This document shows positions 33,413-45,208 of a DNA stretch of 54,354 nucleotides, piece by piece. A program made the position numbers and the translations under genes. The notes under the pieces are model-generated. The model ran no database searches and had not been told where the DNA came from. It worked only from the letters and a program-made list of their open reading frames with translations. Numbering within the stretch: the stretch's first letter is position 1; each line of letters begins with the position of its first letter. The DNA is taken from contig NW_006920415.1 of assembly GCF_000344685.1 (NCBI RefSeq), positions 145,660 to 200,013 on the forward strand, written 5' to 3'. Origin of the DNA: Gloeophyllum trabeum ATCC 11539. Its lineage: Eukaryota > Basidiomycota > Agaricomycetes > Gloeophyllales > Gloeophyllaceae.

Positions 33413-35528
33413 TCATAAAGCAAATAACTCTGTATGCAAAGACACCCCACCCAGCTGTACGCCCCGTGTCGCACTAATTCTCGCGACCGCGTTCTGCGCC
33501 TCCCTCGTCATCGTCTCCGGCCCAGCGGCACATACCGCAACGCCGCCTCCAAGACCAACCCAGTTCAGCTTCCCTTTCAGATCCACCTTCTCCGACGACT
33601 CTTCGTCGGACAATGACGACGTCGATGATGGCGGGGTAACAAGCTCTTGCAGAAGGGTATGCACTGCCGGGCGATGGATGGATACGTCCGAGTTGGGGAT
33701 GTCGGGTACGGCTTCTGGGTTGCAGAGGCATGTCACGAAGATGGAAACATGCAGATCTAGCGAAGTGCCCGCGCACGTCTTGGCAACTTCGATGAGCTGA
33801 GGTGCGAACCACTCAATGCATCCTTTTCGACGCCATCAGCTTCCCAATCGCCGTAAGAGCGAGGTAAAACTCACCAAACGACCGCACACACCACGCAAAT
33901 TCGATTCTCCTCGTCTTCTCACCGCCCCTCCTGCCGAGCCTACAGCACCGTCCCACGATATCATCCAACACCGCTAGCGAGAACGTCACGCCCGACCCGC
34001 CCGCTACAAGCAGCGCGCTCTCGTACGCGCCGAGATCGACGCTGCACCCGCCGTACGGGCCATCCAGCATCACCTGTACCGGCACGCTGAGTGACTTCTG
34101 GTCGCTCAGTGCGATCCGTTCGAGCCCGCGCCGGGCGTAGGCGTGCAGCGCGTGCGACCAGTCGCCAACGGCACGCGCACCGAGAATGAGGCCCGGGGTG
34201 GAGAGACATGAGGTGGAGGGCGGGGCGCAGGCGATGGTCAGCGGGTGGGACTCGAATACGCGGTCGGAGAAGAAAACGCGCAGGCGGACGTGCTGGCCTG
34301 GGGTCCAGCCTCCGTCGCAGTCGTTGACGTTAATCTGTGATGACAGTGAGTGTCAGTTGGGATAAACAGGAGTGAGGGCGCGTTACTGACAAGGGTCATG
34401 TCGTTGGAGACGGGCACGACCGTGGCGTCCTTGATGCGGTAGCGGAGCAGTCGAAGCAGGAGGTCGAGGCCATAGAAGGCCAGAGGCGGGAAGATCCACG
34501 GCGTGGCGTATATGGTATGGTAGCACAGAGTAATGAAGAATGAGATCGAAGATAGGATGCTGGACGGATATGATGAGAACGAGAGGAGAAAGAAGAGCGT
34601 TGCGAAGCTACATACTGGACGTAGAAGAACACTTGGTAGCAGTACCGTCGGACAGGCCTTAACGACGTTAAGACGAGGATACAGAGTAGTGCGAACGCGG
34701 CGACGCCAGAGGTCTCCTTCTGCTGGCCGAGAATGGGCAGATCGAACTCGATATGGTTGCGAATCCAGAGGGCACCATGTATTAGGGCCCCGAGGAACGC
34801 TCCTCGTCCGGACCATTTATGGATGTAGTTGAGCTTTTCGTAGCCGTTCCCTGGTCCAAGAAGGAGCGACAATATGGAGTTCTTGGTCGCGAAGAGGAAG
34901 ACGACTGGTAACTGCGCAATGGCGAGAAATCCTAAGGCAGAAATGAGATAAATGAGCTGATTCTAGGTGTATTCCCCGCACCTGCTCGGTTGGGATTTTC
35001 CACCAAGGGGGCATCCTTGATAATGCAGACCAGTATCGTAGCAAGGTATCCCGCAATAACCAAGACTGCTCGCGGTATCAGTTTCCTACTATTCATAACC
35101 ATGGCTAGTTACGCACTCTGTCCCAAGCTGATCTCTGACTTCGGTATCGTCCATAGCAATGCAGCCGCAGCACTCCTTACGACTCCATTCACCAACCTCC
35201 ACCTCCTCGTGGGCGTCGGCATCCTATCCTCCATCACCGCAGGCCTGTACCCCTTCGCACCCAGGTCTTCTGAGATCCCGAATAGCGTACCGGACACTTG
35301 ACCTCGTCGTACGGCACGGAGGAATCGGGGAAGGGCGAGGAGGATGGCGAAGCCCGTGAACGAGGCCCAAACGATGGAGAATTTGCGCTGCCATGCTGGA
35401 TCAGTGACATATGAGCTATACGGAGATCAAACAAAGTAGACGTTAAGTCTCGCCTAATCGCACCGGGTAGGAGCAACTCACTTGTACTGTTGGAATTCCG
35501 TCGGGATCGTCGGTACAATCCCTGACAT
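33413..35528 (-). CDS. ferric/cupric reductase (FRE family)
   Basis: Seven exons: 35528-35482, 35415-35117, 35068-34982, 34931-34616, 34559-34391, 34334-33875 and 33822-33413; 595 aa in frame. The N-terminal half holds membrane helices with the bis-heme histidines (YIHKWSGR, LIHGALW, YVHIL, CYHTIYATPW). The C-terminal half has the FAD site HPLTI, the NADPH motifs GPYGG and VAGGSGVTFSL, and a terminal AVCAAGPETM. Such enzymes move electrons from cytosolic NADPH across the plasma membrane to reduce Fe(III) and Cu(II) outside the cell. A 33-base GT...AG stretch (35270-35302) is in frame and kept as coding. Start MSGIVPTIP at 35528. It faces the Ctr gene tail to tail, which fits a shared role in metal uptake. 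Confidence 0.92.
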
Positions 35529-36140
35529 GGCGGGCGACAGTGAGAATGTAAATGGGTCAAAGCCCAGCTGATGTCGCCAGAAAAAACAGTAACAGCTGTC
35601 GGTCTCTGGACGACAGGCAAAGCTAGACACTGGGACGAGGAGGGACGATAAGTCGCTGCGAAAAGTATGAGTCGGTGGCGTAGCAACGCCACAAATACGC
35701 CCAAGCTGTGGTGAAAAAGTTTTTCGTTCAGGCTCTCTCCGCTTAGTCCTTACGCAGTCTACAAATCCTTCACGTCATAGTCCGTGACGCGTGAAGTCGC
35801 CCACCGCTTCGCTTTGGAGGCCACTACTGCAATTTCGTACGCTGCGAGTTTGTCCCTCTTCGTCCGACCTGGCGAAACAAATTTCTTCTGTCCTTTCCAT
35901 ACACTAGTACTCAGTGATTGAATCAAGACTTCAGACTAGGTATGATATATTACATTGAGTATACGCTGTCAAACACCCGGGTATGTCCCTTCTACGAGCG
36001 ATGGTCGAGTGGGGATGCTGTATCGGCAGGGACGAATATTCTATGGGGAATAAATAAGACTTCAAGGCGCGGACTTCAGCAAAACACTCAAGCTTGATAT
36101 TGAGATAAGTGCTCACCTAACAATGCGGTACGATGCAGCT
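35529..36140. other. intergenic, no gene recognised
   Basis: About 0.6 kb: reductase upstream region and the 3' side of the FMN reductase gene. No TATA box or known metal-response motif was identified with confidence. Confidence 0.4.
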
Positions 36141-36752
36141 TCATGCAGGAGCATTGGCTTCGCCGCCCATTAGCTCGTACAACTCGTCCGAAGCCTCCTT
36201 GAGGGACTCCTCGAACGCCTTCAAGAACTCGTCGTCGCCCGTCGTCCGTTCCTGACCCGCGATATACTCGTGCGGAAGTGAAACCAGCACATCCCGCCCA
36301 GTAAGCTTCATCTTCAGCCCCTTCCCCATCACCTGGCGCAGCTGCTCCGCGCACTTTCCGCCACCCCGCGAGCCATAGGTGACCATCATGGCGGGCTTCC
36401 CGTGCCATTCGTAGTAGAGATGGTCGAGCGCGTTCTTCAGCTCGCCCGGGTAGCCCCAGTTGAACTGGGGTGTGATAACGACGATCGCGCCGCAGGAGCT
36501 CACGAAGGCGCTCCAGTCGCGGATGTGCTGGGTCGGGTATTCGGCTTGATCTTTCACGAGCGATGGCATGATGGGGTCGACAAGGGGGCCGAGGGGGTGT
36601 GGCGGGGTTACAGGGTCAACGGTGACGACTTCAACGTCCTCAGGGATGTTCTTTTGGAGGTTTGCAGTGACCCATTTTGCGAGGCCCGCAGCGTTTCCGC
36701 CCTTGCGAGAGCTGCCGAGAATGATGCCAATACGCTTCGACTGGGTAGACAT
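36141..36752 (-). CDS. NADPH-dependent FMN reductase
   Basis: Single exon, 203 aa. Flavodoxin-like fold: phosphate-binding GIILGSSRKGGN at residues 9-20, TPQFNWGYPGELKNALD near the middle, and KPAMMVTYGSRGGG. These are the hallmarks of the NADPH-dependent FMN/azoreductase-type family (Pfam FMN_red), which transfers hydride from NAD(P)H to FMN or quinones. Start MSTQSK at 36752; the upstream open frame (to 36830) lacks conserved features and overlaps the promoter. Probably cytosolic, in quinone or xenobiotic reduction; the substrate is unknown. Confidence 0.9.
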   Translation of the reverse strand: MSTQSKRIGIILGSSRKGGNAAGLAKWVTANLQKNIPEDVEVVTVDPVTPPHPLGPLVDPIMPSLVKDQAEYPTQHIRDWSAFVSSCGAIVVITPQFNWGYPGELKNALDHLYYEWHGKPAMMVTYGSRGGGKCAEQLRQVMGKGLKMKLTGRDVLVSLPHEYIAGQERTTGDDEFLKAFEESLKEASDELYELMGGEANAPA

Positions 36753-36849
36753 TTTGATGTTGGATTGGGGAGAAGGAAGTTGGCAGATGCGCGTCCAGTG
36801 GCGTATGTGCGAATGGTGAGTTGGCGTCACCCAGCCGCGGTGCCATGGC

Positions 36850-36857
36850 TTATATAT
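36850..36857 (-). promoter_or_regulatory. TATA box of the FMN reductase
   Basis: TATATATAA-like box, read on the minus strand, about 98 bases upstream of the ATG at 36752. Confidence 0.55.
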
Positions 36858-37227
36858 CCAGGCCAGAAATCCGCGCGCAGAGAGCGTTGGATATCATTCG
36901 GGACCGCGTTTAGTCAAAAACTCCGAGGAACCTGACATGCAAGGACCTAAAAATAGCTTCAGCTTAGTCTTTCGAGGGGAACGGCAGCAGAGAATCTGAC
37001 TCAACGCCTTCCCACAACGCCCTCCAGTCTGTTCTGAGAGGCAGAAGAGAGCCAATGAGGTATTTGCAGGATGCCAGTCGACTTATCCGATAGCAACGAA
37101 ATCAAAGCCGCGCTGCGCTTTATCAAACTTTCCCGTGAGGCCGCCATAATGCTGATACAATCGTACCTTAGGAGACACTTATCCGCCCACACCTAAACAC
37201 TGGAACATGCAGACGCTCTTCTCAACG
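36858..37227. other. intergenic, no gene recognised
   Basis: About 0.37 kb; nothing recognisable. Confidence 0.4.
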
Positions 37228-37773
37228 TCAATCCCGCTCCTGCTCTTCTCGGAGTATCCGTCTGGCCTCCATCAACGCCTTTCCAAGCAGATTCAGACCC
37301 CAGGCGGCGTCCGACTTCGTCAGCGCACTCTTCTCTCCGTATCCAACCCCCCAGATTCGGTCTCGAGGGCTTGCTTCAACCAAAATCTTGTCGCCAGTGC
37401 TTAACAACGCTTCCCTCAGCTCCTCATTCTGCCTGAATTTGTGCAGGCTTCCCTCCAACACTATCCGCTCTCTTTCCCTCTTCCACGTATGATCGTCAAA
37501 CGGACTGACCATTCTCCCCAGCGCCTTGACTAACGTCATATCCCCGTTTGTCGTTCCATTGACTGCTAGCACTTTGTCGAGCGTCTCCCTGTCAGAAAAC
37601 AATAATGCTTTCTGAGCCATCATCCATTGCTCCGCCGTCTGAAAGATCATGGTGGATAACTGATCGTTGACCTTGATAGTGACAGTGAATGGAGAGGGGT
37701 ACCACTGCGATGCCCAGCCGTTAGGTTGTTCTGGCTTCCAGAAGAACACATAATCGTCCTTGTTGCGAACCAT
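37228..37773 (-). CDS. NADAR/YbiA-type N-glycosidase
   Basis: Single exon, 181 aa, the usual length of a stand-alone NADAR (DUF1768) domain. Visible motifs are FWKPEQPNGWASQWYPSPF, FQTAEQWMMAQKALLFSD, the WKRERERIV stretch, LVEASPRDRIWGVG and WGLNLLGKALMEAR. Bacterial YbiA and plant COS homologues hydrolyse the N-glycosidic bond of early riboflavin-pathway intermediates; related NADAR proteins act on ADP-ribosylated substrates. Which activity applies here cannot be read from the sequence. Its neighbour, the FMN reductase, is on the same strand 0.47 kb away; the shared flavin theme may be chance. A TATA-like box is at 37837-37843. Confidence 0.88.
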   Translation of the reverse strand: MVRNKDDYVFFWKPEQPNGWASQWYPSPFTVTIKVNDQLSTMIFQTAEQWMMAQKALLFSDRETLDKVLAVNGTTNGDMTLVKALGRMVSPFDDHTWKRERERIVLEGSLHKFRQNEELREALLSTGDKILVEASPRDRIWGVGYGEKSALTKSDAAWGLNLLGKALMEARRILREEQERD

Positions 37774-37836
37774 ACTGCTGCAAAACGGCGGTGGGCAGAA
37801 CGATCAGCAGCAACGGTCGCTTTCAGGTCAGGAGCT

Positions 37837-37843
37837 CTTATAG
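37837..37843 (-). promoter_or_regulatory. TATA-like box of the NADAR gene
   Basis: CTATAAG on the minus strand, 64-70 bases before the ATG at 37773. Confidence 0.45.
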
Positions 37844-38768
37844 CGTCCAAATGTAAGGGCGCGGCACCTCGAGCATGGGATACGAGTCATAGGATCTATT
37901 CCGGGACTTCCCCGAACAGTCGGAGCCGTACTACTACAAGCAATGTGGATGAGTGACATTTAAGGATAGCCGCGGTTGAGACAACCATAGCGTAGACAGC
38001 GCACATAGTCCTTCCGAGCTCGAAGCTTGACGTCGAGGATACGTGGATACCTGGACAAGTAATCTGTGCGCGTCTGTGTTTGACCTTGTTTGCACAAACC
38101 AGTGGCTGATGAACGAGCTGTCGCAATGCTTGTACGATCTTTCTAGTAGACCTTTTTGTACGAGCAACTTGGCTTAGACATTTTTGAGTGACAGGAAATC
38201 AAGGCACCCGCAGCTTAGGACTACCCATTGACGAGCCCATCGACAAGCACGGCCCTGGAAGACGGTTGACACTATTGCCCCTTGACCTAATACTAGCACT
38301 TGGACTACGTCGGAGTCGGACTGCATCCTGGCTGTTCCGAACTATCAGCCTGGAAAACTGGGCAGGCCCTGTCACTCTCGTAGCCCCGGTGGTACCTCGG
38401 GCAGTGGAGTTGAGAGAGACACATCTGTCAGGAGGCTGTCAATCCATTCAAGCGTCCGGCTCAACTTCGTGTGGATCTGAATCACGAAGGCAAGGGCGCA
38501 ACCACATACATCATCATACCTTAACCTCGTTATGCACATCAGGCCGCAAGGGATGGTCCTTCGGAGATGCCATGTCGGAGTAACAGATGATTTTCGCGAC
38601 GAATACTGCGCTGTTCCAAAGGTACGATGGTATCGAATCGGATTGTTTAATTATGATAGATACATGAGATAGATATTAGATCAAGTGATATTTTAATATG
38701 CGTGATTAACCAACTTCCATGCATAGAGAAAGGTCCTTGCGACAGAAACACGCGACTTCATGGGTTGG
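37844..38768. other. intergenic, no gene recognised
   Basis: About 0.9 kb. One 131-codon plus-strand frame (38188-38583) has no motif and no coding-like composition. Confidence 0.4.
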
Positions 38769-39998
38769 TCACCCACGTAAAGCCACCTGCAGCATGGCAG
38801 AATAGTACTCGTACTCGGATAGCGTACTCTGGTCCCATTTGAGGGTTATTCCTGAGCCGACACTCGACTGGAGGACCATTTTGTGATCTTTCCCGTCCCA
38901 CGAAAACTCATGAGACGTTTCGGGTTCCATAGAGTCGCGAAAGAGTGTACGTGAAAGGGACGGACAGTGACTACGCCAATTATTGCTGTGCTCTTCCAGT
39001 GCCGAAACGTCCCAAGTAGTAGCGAGTCGACGCCCGCTGACCCGAAGGGCTGACAGGTTGGGGAACGTTTGTACCGTGTTCGTCAATTCAGGAAGCGCCT
39101 TGAAAGCGGGTAAATCAATGCTGTTATGACTTGCCAAGAGACTGCTTACATCAAAGAAGTCAAACGTCGGAACTTGGATATCTAAAGATGTGACATCCTC
39201 CAGCTGTTCCGTATCCTTGCTGATGAACATAGGAAGATCCGACGTGATATAATGATTTCGTGGTGCGATGCGGAAGTGAATACCAAAAGTATGGATCGGG
39301 GACGAGGATAGCGCAAAAGTCTTCTTCATCTCACCGTATTCGTTCGCATCCTTGTTGTCGATTGTGAAGTCTAGCACGACGTGCTCGACTGGTCGCCCAG
39401 GGACGAGTTGCTGCAACGAGTTGCTTGACGCGCAAATCATCCGCAGGTTGGGCAGTGCGGGCGACGACACCTCGACTCGTCGATCCCAGTGCGCCATATA
39501 TCTGTTGGCTAGCACTAGGATCTCCATGCGGCGCTGTCCCTGGAGCCAGGCCGAAAGACTCGGGCTGGGTGGGAGGCTAGTCACGAAGGCTAGAGGCTGC
39601 GCTGGGCATCGGGCCAAGACCCACGCCTCGCAGGGTGGGAGGCCAATGAGATGTAGAGAGTCCAGGTCGGGCAGGACCTGCAATGTATCCGAGAGCAGAC
39701 GAAAGAACGCCCGCAAGAGTTGTGACGTGTGGCACTGCCTCCACGTCGACATATTGATCGAGAAACAGCGAACATACTGCCTTCGGTACGAGCGTTTGGC
39801 TCGCAGCACTGATCGCATGGCGTGGATAGTTCTCCGACACCCCATGTCGCCGACGAGATCGTACAGGACGGGTTCAGTAATGGCTTGCAAGGTACGGCTA
39901 ACGCAGGAGAGTACTCCTAACTGTTGGCGATCTGCACTTCGGACGATTTTCTCGACAAGCTCTATGGGGAGCGAGGGCACACACATGATACCTAGCAT
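38769..39998 (-). CDS. F-box protein
   Basis: Single exon, 409 aa (405 if the second Met is used). The N-terminus is an F-box: LPIELVEKIVRSADRQQLG, LSCVSRTLQAITEPVLYD. The rest contains loosely repeated Leu-rich segments (LDSLHLIGLPPCE, MEILVLANRY, LSALRVSG), as in the large F-box families of agaricomycetes, where the F-box binds Skp1 in an SCF ubiquitin ligase and the C-terminus recruits a target. The target is unknown. Lack of introns is frequent in these expanded families. A TATATAAAA-like box is about 130 bases upstream. Confidence 0.85.
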   Translation of the reverse strand: MLGIMCVPSLPIELVEKIVRSADRQQLGVLSCVSRTLQAITEPVLYDLVGDMGCRRTIHAMRSVLRAKRSYRRQYVRCFSINMSTWRQCHTSQLLRAFFRLLSDTLQVLPDLDSLHLIGLPPCEAWVLARCPAQPLAFVTSLPPSPSLSAWLQGQRRMEILVLANRYMAHWDRRVEVSSPALPNLRMICASSNSLQQLVPGRPVEHVVLDFTIDNKDANEYGEMKKTFALSSSPIHTFGIHFRIAPRNHYITSDLPMFISKDTEQLEDVTSLDIQVPTFDFFDVSSLLASHNSIDLPAFKALPELTNTVQTFPNLSALRVSGRRLATTWDVSALEEHSNNWRSHCPSLSRTLFRDSMEPETSHEFSWDGKDHKMVLQSSVGSGITLKWDQSTLSEYEYYSAMLQVALRG

Positions 39999-40123
39999 TG
40001 GGTACAGTGAATGACTGATGCGGATGGCAAATAGACGCAGACATACCCAAAAATGTTACACAACGTCGTTTTAGAGGGTACAGTCAGTCGAGGAAGAGCC
40101 AAGAGTGCTGCGTCCAGATGAAA

Positions 40124-40133
40124 CTTTTATATG
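40124..40133 (-). promoter_or_regulatory. TATA box of the F-box gene
   Basis: CATATAAAAG on the minus strand, about 126-135 bases upstream of the ATG at 39998. Confidence 0.45.
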
Positions 40134-43100
40134 AGCCCGTACAACGCACGTTTAGGCTAGCATGAGAATACCTCGGTGGGGTGACATAAGTGGCGAATTA
40201 GTGAATGCCGACATACGCTCCAGCCTCCAATCGGCTGCGAGCGCTGTACGTTTCATGAGTCGGCCTGATCCAATTGAGGGTCTCCTGGGCGGTCATCCGT
40301 CGATGGCCCTGGCGCTCATACAGTCAGAAACAATACAGTCGGAGGCCTCGATCGCAGGCTAAACAAACGTAAAATTCGGAGCGGAAGCAACCTGCCCCAT
40401 GGCGCTTGTCATCCGCACCGTAGCAACTTTTACGAGTGCATTAGCTATGGCTGCGTCGATAGCTCATAGCGGACAAATCTATAAGCTAGGAGGCACCAGG
40501 GTTTCCAGGATGATTAGGCGGCTTCATGGAAAGGAGAGTCTAGTCGAGGAGTTGAGGCTGTGAATGGCGCCGACAATGGCGGGTATCAGTACGCCTGGAC
40601 GACACCTTCAGGAATAGGCATGTTCACTTATGGGAGAGGCGCGACCAGGCACCCGCCGACGTACACAGCCACGTACTTACCTCCTTCCGAATCCGATGGG
40701 AGCGGGCTCGGCAACGAGTTATTTTTGCATTGCCATTTCTTAATGTAGCAATAGAAGTGGCAGTGCCTGTGGCGAAATGACGCGCCTGCAAATGGCCATG
40801 TTCCAATTATTTCGCTCGTTCTCCTGGATGAATCTCGAAAATCAGCCTTCGAACGGGTACGGCGCAGTCCTGCTCAGAAGAGCGGAATATAGTGACAGCA
40901 AGCCAGGCGCACACGCCAGATGGTGGCACGCGGGACATTCTTTCTGCCCGAGGTCGCCACTATCGCGTGCACTGCGATATCCATCTACGAAATCGCGGAA
41001 GGTGCTAACCAGACGGGTTCATACACAGGACGTATAATCATACAATTATTATCGCTAGGCATTCTCAGCCGAAGTTTACTCATGACCGACCAAAATTTCT
41101 TATGGTTTGAAGTAGAAGTCTAAACAAGCAGGTGCGTCGGAGATCCATCCTCCTCGGGGCATAGCCTTACTAACGATATATCTTTCTAATCTGAGTCCTT
41201 TTTGACCCATAGGACAATAATAGCGGATAGTTCTACCCACATGATTCTAAGCGGGGTCCCTCTCCCGACGTGTCAATGGTCAGATACTGGCCTGGGTTTC
41301 CTACCTGTTGATGCTGTCAACCATGGTCCGAAGCCTGATTTATCTTCGCCTTCTGGGTTTCTACGACTCATTTGCTCGTCTGTGACGATCCGTTGGCTCC
41401 ATATACCCCATGGAGAAATGGCTGCGGCGAGTGTCTCATCGTATTTTGCTCGTGTTCCCTGGGCGCGTTTACGATGCGACAGCGGGGAGATTGTCCCCTT
41501 GCCTATTCCCCACTCGTCCGGATCCACATGGGTGTGCTCCTGAGCATCCGAGCTATCGCAAAGCGCGTGGGACAATCAAGAAAGAAACTGTAGCAGCTAA
41601 GATCCGAGTCTTGGGCTGTTCTCGGTTCTCGTCTTATGAATGAAGGGCAATATCTTGAAGACCGGTAATACATCCTCACGTCCACTCCGGAAAACCAGAA
41701 AAAAATTGTCGTCATATGACCCGTTCGCAATGGGGTTATCGGTTCCTCATCTTGTCCGTTGCCTTCAAGATTAGGGCACTGGAAGTCCCGCTGATGATCT
41801 GGCTTACCCACCCGCTAGTACGTCTTGTACACTATGTACTAGGAAGGCACCTGCTCTAGTACCCGGGACATCAAATACGTGCGCGGATCAGTCTCTTATC
41901 TTCACCACTACTAGCTTATGCTCTATGGCGGTAGTCCGCCCAATTTATCTGTCCACGTAACAGTTAAAATGTCATGTCCTCCGAGTTTGCGCGCTCATGC
42001 TTCAAGCTTCTCGCCGGCGGAAGCTGAGTACGCGAAGCCTCGCGGGAATCGGGACAGATCAAGACATGAAGTACGATCCTGATCGAGGAGTTTCTAGTTT
42101 GTCTTCCGGTGTTCATCGTGTACGCCGGCGCTTGCGCAAAGATCATGAGTTGTATGTGGCTTGCCATTGGTGCTATCATCCACATCTCGTGTCTTCGACG
42201 TCGCCTATCCGGAACGCCTTGACAACTCTGCCTGAATCCGGGGGGGATGCATACGACCGTTATCTGTAGACTCGCAGGGACTCGCAGCACCATCCAGGGT
42301 CACAGCCCGCCCCCATATGAAGCCACGTCTCGTAGCGACTCTGATCATATTGCCATGCAGTGATCTGCAGTGACCCATACGCAACCGGACCAACTGGCAA
42401 TTGTTTATACGAGTCTGCCACCGCCTTACTGCCGGAGCTCGGACTGCTTGTCAAAACGAAAATGTAGCTTTCCGAGTCTTTCTGATCTTTGCGACATTCT
42501 ACGAAGCCTGGAACAATGCCACTTCTGGACTGAGCGGTAATCTCCCCGATGGTTGGGGTAACGGCACGCTTGTGCCTTCAGCAGTCCAGGGTTCCGGAAG
42601 TAACGGCCTTGCCAGGCAATGTGTACCGCTTCATCTCACGATATTTGAGGGTCTGAGAGGCTATCTTTTTTATACTCGGCCTTACACCTCACCGCATTTC
42701 ATACGTTTGTTTACAGAGACCTGAGAAGATCACTTTCGTGGTGCCCCTGGAGCTTCGGCCTCACCTGGTGATGCACTCCTCGGCCACCACGTCCGCGGAC
42801 AAAACGGCCCATGGCCAGGGCACGACAGCTACCCGCTCAAACCAGGCGGGATGACGCGACACTGAGAAAGGTGGCGTTCCTGAAAATTGCCGTCAGCTTA
42901 CGATCAATTGTCAGTAAACACTGGTCTCGTCGGCTCGGCAGGCGCTCGACTCTGTCTGGTGCTATGATGTCCTATGCAGAGCGCGAAACTGCATTGCTTG
43001 TTGCGTGCTCTAGTTATTCACGGCTATCCTCCCTAGGTACGTGCCGGTTAGGCGTCTTATGAAACCCCGGTCAGACATCTGACGGCTTTCTTGCAGGATT

Positions 43101-43838
43101 GAGCGCATGTCTATCTGCTCACATGTGATGACACCCACGGTGGAAGGGGTCGGGTATGTTGAGTTGCCCTTTCATGGTAAATATACATCTTCCGTATGCT
43201 GAAATAGATGATTCGAATTCCTCTCGTGATCACTAGGAAGCAGGATATACGCCCGGATCCCGCACGCTACCATGCTTTCCAACGACGGGTACTAGGCGGT
43301 ATCCATATGGCTGACCGTCCTATCATATAGCTAAGTCCAGACAGCAGCGTTAGGACTAATCACATGCCTTGCTATGGATACTAGCTACCATGACTGGTGC
43401 CACCCCTTTCAGGCATTCCTTCCCCTACTTACGCACTCGAATACATGTAGGCGATCGGTTGCCGGCCACATATGAAGTAGCCGGATATCAGTGGAGTGAA
43501 ATATCGTCAGCGTCCCTTAGCTGCCAAGGAGTGACGGAGAGCACAAGATTTCGCTCGCTGTACCTGCCCAGAAGCTTGTCGTGGCGTCTCATGTTGACAA
43601 CCGTAGCCCTTGACTGATTACACCGTCACCTTGGACATACTCGAAGGTAAACTTGCGAAGAGCTGCCACTGTACTCCACGTCCCCTGGCTGATGATCGCA
43701 CAGGTTCTATTCCTCAGTCACGGCCACGACCATCTACTCGGACCTCCCCCGGTTTCATCATCGAAAGCGGTGGTCTATGGAACGAACGGATCTTCCTCTA
43801 CGCTTATACTCGTCCGATACAGGTGTGACAGCTTAGGG
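40134..43838. other. 3.7-kb region without a recognisable gene
   Basis: No frame longer than about 113 codons and no motif that could be named. Some stretches have a protein-like character on the plus strand, for example around 40919-41040 (TFFLPEVATIACTAISIYE) and around 42465-42600 (VFLIFATFYEAWNNAT), but no exon chain could be built. Old gene remnants or an unrecognised multi-exon gene are possible. No repeat structure was noticed. Confidence 0.4.
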
Positions 43839-44580
43839 CTAAAACTTCCAATGATCCATACTAGCAGCACCTCTTTCGAACGGAAATTCTCCACCCCAGG
43901 TCGTAACCTCCGCGTCACTACCCTTCAAAGCTTCTCTCAACTCGGCTGCTGCTGCGCGCGCGGCCGCTAGATCGGCGATGCGACCGCCTTCTAGCTCCTC
44001 TCTCGAGCTCTGGAGTGCCTGCGTAATATCGGCATCGATCATGGTCAGAGCATCGATCATCTCCCCCTCAGCTTCCCACCGTCTACCCCATGTGTCCCGA
44101 ACTATTGAAGCTAGCAAAGACAGGCTAGCGAATCCCATCCCGGCGCCATATAGTGACCTTGCTCGTTTTAGGACCTCTTCAAGGCTCGGCGCTGGCTTGG
44201 ACAAGCCAGAGGGGGAAGTCGTCACGAAGACTGTCGACGATGGTGGCAAGGCCTGGGCGTTTATTTGGACGAGTCGTGCTCTCGCGATATCTGTGAAAGC
44301 CGATGCAAGCGCTGGGGAATGCGTCGCAAGCAAGGTACGCATTATGGCTCGCAAGCTACATAGGGGAAGGAGCTGTTAATCCCGCACCATAGACGAGCTC
44401 ATAGAGAACACCTACTCTTCAGGGCGCATATTAGCGATTAACGTGTCGACCATGAGGTTGCTATTGTGGTGGCTAGGTAAAAGCGCGTCGATGTACCACG
44501 TTCTGGAAGCTTACTTACACATGGCCGCTCGCTGCCCGGGGCTCGTATGAATGTGCCGGTGTGATCTCGGGGGATGGCAT
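43839..44580 (-). CDS. hypothetical protein, helical, unknown family
   Basis: Three exons, 44580-44519, 44460-44416 and 44355-43839; 207 aa, joined in frame by canonical GT-AG sites. The N-terminal region runs LMVDTLIANMRPEDLRAIMR, TLLATHSPALASAFTDIAR, a helical pattern that recurs in agaricomycete hypothetical proteins. The second half is a long amphipathic helix rich in Ala, Glu and Arg (LAAARAAAAELREAL). The last residues FERGAASMDHWKF are hydrophilic. No signal peptide or membrane segment. Function unknown. A frame open only within exon 3 would give 171 aa; the three-exon model is preferred because the added residues continue the helix pattern. Confidence 0.65.
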
Positions 44581-45208
44581 ATCAATGATTATTAGCCCTG
44601 AGTTGACTTGCAGCTCTCAGGCATTTTATAGTCACTGGCAGCACATGATTGCAACGCGTAACGTCAGCAATTGTGCCATGTAACCAGTTTGTGCGCATGC
44701 ACTGAACAGTGAGTTAAATCAGCGAACGGAACCGCCGTGGTCGAACGGGGCCAAAGATGGGTCTATGAAGATCAGGCGAAACAGATTGTGATTCCCGAAG
44801 CCGATCTGCTTGAAACGCTCGAGAACGCATGACTTAACGGTACCGTTGGGCCCGGGATCAGTGCTTTCCACGTCGGAGCGGAACTGACCCCCTTCAGACA
44901 CAGCTATAAAACTTCCCGGAGATCTGCAACTGAATACGTGACCCTGATCCTAACCCAGAACGTGACATCCGAACAATAGCTTCCTGGCAAGCGAGAATGA
45001 CTAACGGGTCCCAAGTCAACGAAACGTCATATGGATACTAGGACCGAAAACAACACAGAACACCAATGCCATGTCAGACGCCTGATTCTGTGTTTTATCA
45101 GGCTACTACATAGTACGCCGTCCATCCATATCTCAGGCTAATTGGATTCACATAAGAAGAGGGGACTACTTGCACAGAACGCATTGGCTACCGCCACTCA
45201 CTGGTACC
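44581..45208. other. intergenic, no gene recognised
   Basis: About 0.6 kb between two divergent genes; nothing recognisable beyond short frames. Confidence 0.4.

Noticed and set aside
35270..35302. 33-base GT...AG stretch in the reductase
   Set aside because: In frame when retained, and the retained peptide (GQVSGTLFGIS) fits smoothly; 33 bases is below the usual intron size.
38188..38583. 131-codon plus-strand frame
   Set aside because: No motif, no promoter and no partner exon; probably random.
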